Below, piece by piece: positions 37,298 through 49,844 of a stretch of DNA of 64,000 bases. The notes under the pieces were generated by a model, which searched no databases, was not told where the DNA came from, and was given only the letters and a program-made list of their open reading frames with translations. The stretch spans positions 4,030,001 through 4,094,000 of the forward strand of contig JAQSEB010000059.1 of NCBI GenBank assembly GCA_030063045.1, in the 5' to 3' direction. Origin of the DNA: Pratylenchus scribneri (taxonomy: Eukaryota; Nematoda; Chromadorea; Rhabditida; Pratylenchidae). A program made the translations under genes and the position numbers. Numbering within the stretch: position 1 is the first letter of the stretch; every line of letters starts with the position of its first letter.

Positions 37298-39461
37298 TCA
37301 TTGTTCCATCTTCTCCTCTTTCTTTATTTCATTTTGTTCTTTCGATGATTTCCAAAGATTCTCGCTTTTTATTTCCTCTTCTGTTTCTCCCATTCGTTCA
37401 ACCCGTGTCTTCTTTCGGTTCAGTCGCCAAATCTAGATAGAATATTTAATTAAAATAATATTCGTCTTACTTGAATATATGATTCTGCCAATGTTATTGT
37501 CTGCGGTAATATTTCCTTGACATGCAAATCCTCCAATTCGAACCATTTCCCAGTACCCTAATAAAAATTATAAAATATTTTTGTATATAATTTGTACCTC
37601 ATGAATTAATTGAACTCGATAATGTCCAATATCAACGGCAATATCACCTTTATTTGCTTGTGTTTGCGGCTTTCCATCATGAATAACATTCGAAATCTTT
37701 AAATAATTTATTTATTTTTGTTTTGTTTTGCTTACCAAATCATATGTGGTATATTCATGTTTATCGCGGATATCCATTGCCAAACAATCATATAAATCGA
37801 CATTGCTAAAAAGAAAATATTCTTTTTTTTCAAATCCATTATTCTAAACCTAATTGGAAAATTGACAATTGTTGGATTCTTCTCAATAAACCATTGATTT
37901 TTGTGAAATCGGTCATAAGTAATAATCAAATATTCTGGCAAATGAAGCAGTTCAAAACGTTTGATGTAATTATCTTTATAGGTTTTATATTCCTAAAATT
38001 CATAAATAAAATTAAAGAATATTTTTGAGAATAACCTTTTCAGTTTCTCCATTAAATTTATTCAGTAATTGTGCCAGCGGAACTTGAGGGATTATATTTT
38101 GCAAACGTTCATCAAGATAAAGTGGAGCTGGTGGCAAATCCAATGCAAGGGACAAAAATGGAAGTTCTTTGACTTGCTCTGGAATTTATATTTAATCTTA
38201 AATTACTTAATTTATATGTACCTTTGTATTCATCAGTCTCGATTAATGTTCTTCTGGAATCTAAAGTTTTGCAAAGAATATTAAATTTTGAAACCCAAAA
38301 TCTTACTTTCACTTGCATCAACAGGAAGCACTTTTCTCATATATTGACGCATTCTCCCGCGGAATATTCTGTACACAATGGAAGAAGATGTTTTGCCAGT
38401 CCCATTTAATGCCATATGCAATGTATTCAAAAACCACATCATAAATTCATAAGCATCACCTTTAATTTTTTTTAACAATATTTTAAAATAAAATCATATT
38501 TATTACCTTGACGAATAATTTGGAATTTCTTCTCACTACAAAGTACAACTGCTTGAAGCATTTCATGAGGTGATACGTGGGCTTTGAATGCTCTTGGATT
38601 CCACAATTTTCGAATTAATTCTCCAAATCGTTGAGGCAATAATGTAAGTTTGTCACCAGGTGGACGTTTTATGTGTGCATAATTTTCATCTCGAAGAAAA
38701 TATTCCCTCAAAGGTGGCACATGGGAGAGTGCATGGAATATAACATTGGTGTAGTCATTTGCTTTGATATTGTTCAGTCCAATAATGCCAGGATAGTAAA
38801 GAGTATTGTCCCATGCTCTTGCCATCTTTGTATTTTGTCCAATTCGTTTAATATGTTCGGGTGCATATATTGGCTTCAGAACATACTTAAATAGTTGGAA
38901 ATGAATATATTTAAAACCAACAGCGGACCACTCTTTTGTGATATTGCCCAAATGCCTATTTACTTACTTTAATATCATCCAATGATGGGTCAATCACTTC
39001 ATAATTATCTGGCAAGCAATAGAACTTTAATGTAGCCAAATTCAAGAATATCCTGTGGTCAGTATCCAATGAATGTGTGTATGCATGTGTGTTTGTTCCA
39101 CGACCCTAGATTTTTTTATTTTATGGTTGAAAAATTACTAAATAAAAAACCTGAAAATATTTTCCGCAAACCATACAAGCATAAACATTTATGTGTGAGA
39201 GGGAAATCGAACAAAGCTTTTCAAAATCAAAATCGAGCAAGCCTCTAAAAATTAAAAGAATAAATGAATTAAAAGATTAGAATTTACCTATCAATTGTGT
39301 CTAAATATGGACATTGTCGACTCGGTTTTTCTTCTTGTGCCTTTTTTAAACACCATACTGGTTCATCAACATCCTCAATTCCACCATTTTCTAATTTTTC
39401 TTTTTTATTATTCAATTTCACATCCTCATTTTCATTTGCTTTTCTTTTTTTTTGTTAGCAT
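37298..39461 (-). CDS. usp39: U4/U6.U5 tri-snRNP-associated protein 2 (USP39/SAD1)
   Basis: Leftward gene ending with TGA at 37298. QCPYLDTIDR and LLDFDFEKLCSISLSHINVY open the ZnF-UBP domain (CMVCGKYFQGRG follows). The USP-like domain begins GIIGLNNIKANDYTNVIFHALSHV: where active proteases have the catalytic Cys there is Asp, as in USP39 of other animals, so this is a pseudo-protease. KRPPGDKLTLLPQRFGELIRKLWNPRAFKAHVSPHEMLQ and EKNPTIVNFPIRNVDL are highly conserved. It keeps the tri-snRNP together. The start is uncertain: the only nearby ATG (39459-39461) is out of frame with the rest because of a 9-T run at 39445-39453; removing one T would open the frame. Confidence 0.93.
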
Positions 39462-40071
39462 CTTAAAAAATTTTTCGGATTAATATTAATCCAACATCAA
39501 AATATTAATGCATATTGTTACGGCATGGTATGGCCTATGGCGTATGGGGGGTATAGGTAGGTAAGAATTTTTGAAAAATTTATCGATTTCACTAAATCTG
39601 CTGCTGAAAAAATTCCAAAATTTTTAAGACATTTGATCCAAACTAGTTTTCCTTTTCCCTTTTCCAATTTCCATTTCCATACATCACCATCACCAGCAGC
39701 CAAACCATAAACCAATCAAAACAAGATAAAAATAGTCTTCTATTGTACATATTTTGAGGATATTAACCTAGATATTAAAGTGGAAAACGGCGGTAGGAAA
39801 CTGAAAAAAATCAGAATCAAAATGATAAATTTGCGAAACGTATCAGAATGAATTTGGTGTGCTAGTGCTAGGCTAGGACCTAGGAATCGGGAAAATAGGT
39901 TCGGGTTTCAGGATTAGGTTTGTATTTTACTGATTGCGGCGAATCGGGATTTAATTTTATTTTCATCTACCCATATTCCCACTTTCCACAGCAATTATAA
40001 ATCATCACAATAATCACTTTAAGATCGAATATATCATCAAACATTAATAAAACACATCACATATTTTTAAA
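39462..40071. promoter_or_regulatory. Divergent region between USP39 and triosephosphate isomerase
   Basis: About 610 bp between divergent starts. It contains a gtatggcctatggcgtatgg repeat-like block at about 39525-39545 and a gctagtgctaggctaggacctagg run at 39860-39890. The promoters of both genes should lie here; I cannot assign individual sites. Confidence 0.45.
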
Positions 40072-41215
<1,144 letters not shown>

Positions 41216-41434
41216 ATGAATTCATTGACACAATGAAGAGTGAACAATTATAGGAAGAAATTGACAAGAATACCATAGTTTTATGGATACACTTAATTTA
41301 TACACAATCATAAATAAATTAGTTGATTAAAAGAATTAAAATCACAAAATACATTGATATAATTAATGAATTTAATATTTTTGCATTTATTTATTTCAAT
41401 TGATTAATCATTTTTGATTAGATTTTATTGAACC

Positions 41435-43353
41435 ATGTCAAACATTTATATCACTGAACCGGCCACAAAAGGGAAAATTTGTTTGGAAACCACCGTTGGC
41501 CCAATCGACATTGAATTATGGAGTCGAGAATGCCCATTGGCTTGTCGCAATTTTGTGCAATTATGCATGGAAGGTTAATTTGAATATTAACAATTTAAAT
41601 GGACTAAATATAAATATATTAAGGTTATTACAATGGATGCACATTCCACAGATTGGTGAAAGATTTTATTGTTCAAACTGGCGATCCAACGGGAACTGGC
41701 CACGGCGGCGAATCAATTTATGGGGAAATGTTCAAAGTAATATTCACATTTAAAATACGCTGAATTTTTAATTTTTTTAGAATGAAATCCATCAAAGGCT
41801 GAAATTCAGCAGAAGAGGATTGGTTGGAATGGCCGGCGAGAAAAAGGATCAAAATAATTCACAATTTTTCTTTACACTTGGACAAGCAAGTGAATTGACT
41901 GGCAAACATACACTTTTTGGAAAGGTAAATTAAATAATATTATTTTAAAAATATATTTTCCGTAGGTCGTTGGCGACACAATATTCAATTTAATGAAATT
42001 AAATGAATATGAAGTGGACAAAAATGAACGACCAGTTTATTTGCACAAAATCACCGGGGCCAACATTTTGGTTAATCCATTCAACGACATAAAACCTCGT
42101 ATCTTAAAAAATGAGAAGAAAAAAGAAAGAAAACGTGAAAGGGAGGAAAAGGAGAAAATGGAAATTCCGGCCAAAAAGAATACATCATTACTTTCATTTG
42201 GTGATGAAATGGAAGAAGATGAACAACAAATTGCGAAATTGAATTATAAATTGAAGGGGAAAAGTGCGCATGATGTTTTGGATGATGAATTATTGAGCAA
42301 GGAAATGGCAGTGAAACCGGAGGAATTGAAAAATAGCAAAGGAGGAGGAGAGGTTTTATTAAAATATTAAATAAATTAATAATATTGAATTGCACAGGAA
42401 ATTGATGAGATGGAGAAGGAGGGTCGTTTGGATCGAATAAAGAATAAATTTGGCAAAGGAAATAATAAAAAGAAGAAATTTGATGATGGCGAACAAGAAG
42501 AGGAGGAGGATTTAAACAAATTGGTGGATAATCAAAAAGAGGAGGAAAAACAAAAAGAAATGTAATTAAAAATTATAATATGAAAATAATATTTGATTTT
42601 AGGGAGAAAATTAGTGCAGAATTGAAGCAACTCCAAAAAGAATATAAAAAATCGATAAAACCGAAGGCCGAGAAAGAGGAAAAAGGTAAAAATTTTAGTA
42701 ATAATAATTCCTTTTTATTATTATTGAATTGAAGAAGAAAGCAATTCTGGCGGCATGAAAATGTACAATAAATTGAAATTAAAATTTAAAAGTGAAACAA
42801 AGGGAATTGTCAAAAGTTTGGATCCAAAAAGAGAGGATCAGGTTTAAAATAAATTCCAAAATTAATTTTTATTTATTTTAGACGATTGCTTTGCTCGAAC
42901 GTTTCCAAACAAAATTGGAGCGAGCATCGGTCCAAGGAATTTTGACGGACAAAAAGATTGATATGAGTGATCAAAAAACGCAAGAGGAAATTATTTTGGC
43001 AACATCCGAAGACCAAGGGAAAATTGATTTTGACGCCGAGGATATTCAAGGCGAAGATTGGTGAGCATCAAAGAATGGTGGGAGTAAATTAAATAAATTG
43101 TTTATTCAGGATGAACCATGAATTAGTGGCCCCTGAGGATACATCGGGCGTGACAAAAGCAAGGGATGCAAATTTGAGGGAAGAGGACGAAGATTGGTAA
43201 ATATCAAAAATATATTTTGGCCATTAAAATGGAATTCACTTTTTAAGGTATCCAATCGATGACCCACGGAATAAAATGAATGTACGAAAAAGAACGCAAG
43301 GAGGAAAAATGCCGGATTTGTTTGCAAATGCAGAACCAATGGCATTACCTTGA
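41435..43353 (+). CDS. cwc27: Spliceosome-associated cyclophilin CWC27
   Basis: Multi-exon gene from ATG 41435 to TGA 43351-43353. The N-terminal cyclophilin domain shows [53 protein letters not shown] and HTLFGKVVGD, matching CWC27 rather than cytosolic cyclophilin A. After about residue 170 come long charged, low-complexity stretches rich in Lys and Glu, then the conserved C-terminal helix with [13 protein letters not shown]27 is an activated-spliceosome (Bact) protein that pairs with CWC22 and is thought to lack strong isomerase activity. The extreme C-terminus contains [12 protein letters not shown] and [13 protein letters not shown] motifs. Confidence 0.93.
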
Positions 43354-43555
43354 AAATATACTTTTATTTTTCATTGAAAATAATAATCATTTTTGGCATA
43401 TTTTTTGATAAAATGTATTAATTTGGTGAGGAATTATTTCTTTGGCTCAATCAATCAACACGGGCATTAATTAAATATTTGCAGCAATGAGTGAGTAGTT
43501 GTTTGCCATTCAGCATCCTTTGATTTGCATCCCTTAATATTTAAATTGAATTAAA
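43354..43555. other. Short convergent 3' region
   Basis: About 200 bp between the stops of CWC27 and the LTD-1-like gene. No gene seen. Confidence 0.5.
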
Positions 43556-46500
43556 TTATTCAATAATCATCCGCAACCTTGTGTACAAATCCAATCCATA
43601 TTGGCCTTCGTCCGGGAATTCTAAGCCAATTATTACCTCCTCATCCTCAACACTACAATGAACACATTTTTGTAAATGTTTGCTTTCCATTCCATTTCTA
43701 TGCAAATTTGCAACAAATTCGCTCAAGGGCTTCATCATTCTTAATTTAATTGAATAAAATTATTCACAATGCCCCTTCCTTTTTTACTTGAATCGTATTT
43801 CGGCATATTGGTGACAGTTGATGATTGCCTCAGGGTGCGTTTGCGGAATTAAACCTTTCAATGGGATTTGGGCAATTTATTCATTTCCTTTTAAATGGAT
43901 ACTCACCAAATAAACGAATTGCTTTTGCCGGGCCCCATTCCCCACTGGCGCATTCTGGTAAAGGGACCATTACGTGAGAAAGATGTTCACAAACAATCTA
44001 TAAAAGAATAATAATGATCAAAAGGGAAGGATTGGATTGTTACTTTAAATTTGCAAATGCTTTTGAATTTAATTGGCTGTCCCGTGAGGTAATATTCGGG
44101 GGACACCATATTGGCAAAAATGTCCAAAAGAAGGGGACGAGTAGTGGGCACATGGACCCGAAAATATAGGATTCCATTTTGGGTGGCGGATTGCATCACA
44201 AAACGTTTTAGATTGAGTCCATTCTCCAGTTCCACTTCATCCGAGTCAAAAAAGCGCAAATTATAGTGAAAAATGAGATTGTCCAATGCCTCGGGGCCCA
44301 TTGAAATGCTGACGCTCACTGCCCCAGATTTGTCGGCTTTAACGACAGATTGGAGCCGAGCATCGGTGAAACGAAGTCCATAACGGAAAAATAAGGATCG
44401 GACGAAAGGTAATTGCTCAAATTGACGAAGGTTGATTGGACGAGGCAAACTGGGCAAAAATACAAAATAAAATTGAATGGGGTAAATTGGAAATGGGAAC
44501 TAACAGCTGCCATTGGGCATCATCCGGGAAGAATTCATAGATCATTTCCTCCTATCAAATTATTTTAATTTTCCCCATTTATTCATAATCCATTCCAACC
44601 GGATCACTCATAAAATAATGGTCGTCATATTCATAACGCAAATTGGCCATTCCTCCTCCATTTGAATGATTATTATTTGCCTCCATTGTTGATGATGAAT
44701 GATTGCCGTTCTTTTTACCCTCTTTGGCGTTCACCAAATGCCGTGCACCCCAATTGCATTGGACAAATCTATTTAAGGAATAAATTTAACTTAATCACAT
44801 TAAAATGTATTTTGGCAATCTCACCGCCATGAACCATCCAAAAAGACCGCATTCCAAGTGTTCCGGAAACGGCCATCCTCAAATGATAGTCCAGGCTGAT
44901 AGCCCGCCGATTTGCTGAATCCTTTGATGACCACACAATGAAGGCCTGCATAGCTACATAATCTTTTGAATAGGACATGATAACTTTCGGTGCCATATTT
45001 GATTCCACGCAAAATGCCCATCGGTGTACTGTAAAAATAATTTTAATATTATTTTTTCCCTTCCCATCTTCCCCAAGGACTAATCAAAATGGTGCCCCAG
45101 GCAAAATATTCCTCTAATTGATGTCCCTTTGAAATATGAATCCCCAAAATGACTCACTCTTCGCTAATATTCTTGTCAAAACTCATCACATTCAAATTCT
45201 TCACGGTTATCCACCGATAGATGGCCCGTGCCTTAAATTCGAAATGTTTTGTATATTCCCTTTTTTGAATGGACCTTATCCACATCGGATCGGGCGCCGG
45301 CAATCAAAGAGTGAATTAATTCGGTGAATGTTTGCACTTCCTGATTGGCAACACTCACTGCAATTTGATCAATTTGACTGAAAACGGCTGTATCCGTGTA
45401 AATATGTCTGAAATTGAGGGAAATGATGGGGGCATGGAATGTTGTGGCCAAATTGTGTGAACCTTTTGCTGCAAGAAGGTGGCATTGGGGGAGGAGGTGT
45501 TGTTGGATAGGAGGGCAAAAGGGCACCGCCGCTGCAACTGCTGGTTGTCTCCTCCTCAACGTCCATTTGATTAGTTCGGGCTTGTCGAAAAAGGTCCAAC
45601 TTTTCGAATAATTTGGATTCGTTTTTAAACATGTTTTTGTTTTTACCATTTCCTTGGCCTGTTGATCCACCAATTCTGCCGTTTTTAGTCTTTCTCTTTC
45701 TTTCCTTTTTGAGTTGATTGTTTCCAACTTTTTCTCCTTTTTCAGTGTAAATTCCCTCAACAAATTTTCCCTTTCCACGCCTTTTGCATGCCCTCTTTCA
45801 TATTTTCGTGCAAAATCCTGCAATGCCCTTTCCCATTCCTCCCTCGTTTCCTCCTCAAATTTTTTCATTTCCTCTTTTCTTTGTTCATCAAATTCTTCAT
45901 AAAGTTTGTCCTCATTTTGGCGATGCAACAATTCCAAACGTGTTTGTGTATCGTAATCGACTACAAAGCATTGTTGGCCATTTCCAAAATAATTTAACAC
46001 TGACCAATGTATTTTGCGCCTTCATGCTTGATTTTTGGATACGGCTTCCTCACCTGAGTCACTTTCATTGCGTGCTAAATGTCCACATTTATTTGATTCC
46101 CTCTCTATAATAATTTACCGCAATTTTCATATCATGAAGGCCAGCATCCGTTGGTCTTTGCCTTTGTTCAATATTATTATTTTGTTGCTGAAAATGATGA
46201 TGGCCATTCGTGGATGACCCATTCCCAGGGGAATGAGGCAGAATTGGAAGTGTTGGGTCGTGGGGTTTGGCAATTGGGACATGATTTCGACAATAAACTT
46301 CTTGATCCTCTGTGGACCTTTAATAGGAAATGATCAAATTATAATTTTAATTGGATTGGATTCACTCTCGATTGTTGCAATATGTCTTCAATGCAAGCCT
46401 CGATCCGCACATGTAACTTTAAATTGGAATGGAAATTGAGGCAATCCCAAAATGAATTGAAGCCATTTGAAGCATCCCTGATGGAAAAAGGCGCCATCCT

Positions 46501-46567
46501 TCAATGGACCAATTTTATCCGTTGGATAGACCGGCTTATTACAACGATGGCACAAATCTTTGGACAT
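43556..46567 (-). CDS. ltd-1: LIM and transglutaminase-like domain protein (LTD-1/hillarin type)
   Basis: Leftward gene from ATG 46567 to TAA at 43556. The N-terminus is a LIM domain: CHRC, HQGC, CYMC-type and YCRNH ligands are all present across the first exons (46464-46567 and downstream). A linker rich in Asn, Gln and Pro and a long charged coiled coil (45990-45650, many Glu/Arg/Lys) follow. The transglutaminase-like region includes FSQIDQIAVSVANQEVQTF, FRWITVKNLNVMSFDKNI and GLHCVVIKGFSK, then the conserved WNAVFLDGSWRFVQCNWGARHLV. This order is that of C. elegans LTD-1 and Drosophila hillarin, actin/septin-linked epidermal proteins related to kyphoscoliosis peptidase. The position equivalent to the catalytic Cys reads SYHVLF and the His position reads NTWN, so enzymatic activity is doubtful. 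The first intron is GC-AG. Exons between 45200 and 43740 are assembled with moderate confidence. Confidence 0.85.
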
Positions 46568-49500
46568 CTATGGAATATGCTTGAATCACGATTTAGAAGG
46601 GAATGGGGGGGGGTCGAGAATGGTGGGGCACTTGACTTAGATTATGCGGGGGAATTGGCGCACAAAAGTGGATTTGATTGGATTGAATGAAAATGTCAAT
46701 TGCCCATTACGTAAAAAGGGCGAAGGATAATCTATAAATGGGATTATGGACAAAATGGGCTTAAAATGGTGGAATGGAGAATAGTTTGGATGGGGGTTGG
46801 GTTGATAGTACATAAATTGGCCAAAGTGTGACCAAGTATTTTTGCAGAACAAATTGGAGTGGTCTACCCTAAAAAGGAAGGAAGGAGGCAATCATCCTAT
46901 TTATGTGTTTATTTGACTATTGTATTTGATTTTTTGTTACCAAAAACTTTTCGAAATCATTTCCTCCCGGGGATTGGTTTTGCACTGTTTTCCTCCATTC
47001 GAATGTTTGCCATTGTTTGGGAAAGTCAATTGTGGGTGGGAATGGGATATTCCGGGGAATATTATTCCATCCAACAATAACAAAACAATCCATCCCCCTC
47101 TTTCCCTCCTCAAGTGCCCGAATTGTTGCCTCATTCACATTCAATGGCCATTGCGGCATATCCATCCTTATTAGTGAATATTTCATCCATTTTTGGATTT
47201 TATTTTCGGAATAATAAAAAGAATTCGTTGTCCATTTTTTGGGAGAATCAATGTGCGCAAGAATGGGGAAAAAGGTCATTCCATTCGAATCCTCTTCCGC
47301 CTTCCCAATGCCCCCATCCCCCATATTATTCATCATCAACCTTGTTATTGGTGGAGGAGCACCGAGGGGGGGGGGGGGAATGGACGCGCGGGGAGTAGGC
47401 TATTTTGGATGGATGAATGAATTGGAAATGGACATCCATCGATTGGATTTGGGAAGATTTTCCATTTGGATACCATTTTTGGGCATAAATTAATATGAAG
47501 AGAATAATTTTGGCTAAATTAAAGGAATGAAAATGGATGATTCATTTTATGGGCATTTATTCGAGGCGGAGATTTCATCAAGATTTTAGGGAATGAATTA
47601 AAGAATTTGAGGAATTTGAATGAATAATTTGAATTAAATTAAATTTACCAACCAAAATGATGAAAGGTGCAGCCATTTTTCATAATAGAATAAGTTGAAG
47701 CTGAATTCAAAGCTGAAAATTAAAGGAAAAACATTTTAGGTGGTTTTCATTTAGGGAATTTTAATAAAAGGTTATAATGAGGGGATGAAATTGCTGGAGG
47801 AATAATTTGCAAAGGGAATGGAAGGGGAATGAAGGGAATAATGCCCTGAGGGCATATTCATCCCCTCCCTCGCTTCAAATGAATCCACCAATTTTCTGAT
47901 CATCCTCCAATCGGGTCAATGAGCGCAACGAGAACGAAGAGGAGGGGTTTGGGTCAATGAAGGGAATGTAATGTCCATCATATTCCTTTCCCGTCACGGG
48001 GATTTGTCTCGCGCGGAAGAGCAAATAATAAAAATGAAGGGAAAAGGGGATTTTGGATGGGCATGAATTGGGCGAAGACGGGGGGATTTGGGGCAAAAAG
48101 GGGGAAGAAAACGAAGGGAAAGTGGGGGGGGGGGGGGGAATGGGGACAGTCGATTTTCGACGGTTTTTTACGATCGGTGAAGGGGGAAGGAAAAGCCGAG
48201 GAAATGTAAAAATGGATGGAAAAAGGAATGAGCCCAAAGAATGGAAAGGAAAGGAAAAAGCCAATTTTATTCATTTCTTTTGCCCACATTAGGAAAGACC
48301 CCGTGGTTTGGCTGCTTGTCGAATGAATGGATAGAATTGATGACAAATTGGGTGCAAAAATTCTTGATGAATCCTTTTGAATAAAAATGGAATAAATTTC
48401 AATTTTTATGTTTGAATATTCCATTCATTGATTGGAATGAATGGCCAATCAACAATCCCTGTTGCCCTCACAAATTGTTGACAATAAATTTGTGAGGAAT
48501 TTTATCAAAAAATTCGATTCCCCTCCTTTTTTGTGCTTTGAAAACAATAATTTAATCGGAACACACTTTGGTGGAGTTGTTCTCTAAAATCGGAAGTTTA
48601 TGCGCAAAAAGAATTATAGGCCACCATCATCCAGTCCTAAAGAGCAATCAACGCAACCAAAATCATCGAATGGATCCAATTTATTTAGTGCTTCCTCCAC
48701 ACTCAAATACAATCCAATTCTTATATAAAGCAATCCACTTCTTCCTTTATGGGTTGGCTAAAATGCTTCTTCTTTGATGATGGCGAAGGAAATGAAGAAT
48801 TGGGAGGAAGGGAATGGGATGACTATGCCTTGGGCAAATGAGCTCAATCGGCACTGATTGCGGGGAATGGGATTTGGGAAGGAATGTTGGGGCGCAACTG
48901 GGTTGCGAATTGTGGGATTTGCCAGGGGGAAGAAGCATCAAGGAAAAGGGAGATGGCCACTTATTAATGGGCTCGATGGATGGACCAAAATTGTCATTGC
49001 ACATTATTATTCCAATAATAACTGGTTAAGGTGAAGATCAACGCCCAAATTGAAATTTATATATCAGCTAGGCTTTTGGGCCTGGGATGGATTTGAATGA
49101 AATTGATGATGATCCAAAAAGATAAATTCAAATTAAATCATTTGAGATGATTAATTAAGGATGGGGCTAATCTGAAGAGAGGAAAAGGAAAAAGAGGGAG
49201 CCCGAGGTAGGTGAATCCGTTCACATACAAAAGCTATCGAGCGGCGGTTTTTTAATGCAAAGGCCGGTTTCTCTTATTTTCTTCCTCTTTTCCATACAAT
49301 TTTCCACGTTCGATTCAAGTTGACCTTGCTTAAAGCTTTTAGTTCTGCTTCTGCGCAACAGCCCCCGCCGTTGAAACACGCAATGATGGGCTTGGAAAAG
49401 GAGGAATTAGGGGAATGAAAAAGCAGATAAATTGAACACTGTTTAGAGAACATTCATCCGTATTTTTAGCTGACAATGACAATGAATGAATGCCCTCTGT

Positions 49501-49844
49501 GCGGCGGAATGTGGATGCTTGATGGTAGCTTTTTTGGTACGGTATAATGGGAATGAAAATGAATTGAAAATTATTTTATTGGCAAATTGTCAAAACATGA
49601 CAAATTATCCTTTAATAAAAAATAAAAAAAACCAAAGCAAAAAAGAATTAAATTAATAAAGCACAAAAACGGTTGCGGGTTTGGTTTCACGAAGGGTCGT
49701 GTTCCTTTATAGTGCAATTGATGCCAACCACAAAGCCGCCGATTTTCATATTATAATTATATTTTTTTTATTAATTAATCAGCATTACTTTAATCAAGTC
49801 CACCCAAAAATTAATTTTTTGAAGGTTTATTTGAATTCATAAAA
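46568..49844. other. 3.3-kb gene-free region with poly-G runs
   Basis: The longest gene-free stretch. It has G runs at 46605-46613, 47366-47378 (13 G) and 48124-48138 (15 G), purine/pyrimidine strand bias, and repeated ggaatgg/ccattcc words. Open frames are antisense mirror images of each other and resemble no family. The last ~600 bp (about 49200-49844) has more mixed composition and probably holds MSH6 and LTD-1 regulatory DNA. A tRNA or snRNA could escape detection by eye. Confidence 0.5.

Noticed and set aside
45355..45632. Alternative minus-strand frames overlapping the LTD-1-like gene
   Set aside because: They are other-frame readings of the same exons; the LTD-1 frame has the domain matches.
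47875..48424. Long open frames on both strands around the poly-G run
   Set aside because: Both are low-complexity mirror frames produced by purine bias (Phe/Pro/Ser against Gly/Lys/Glu), with no family features.
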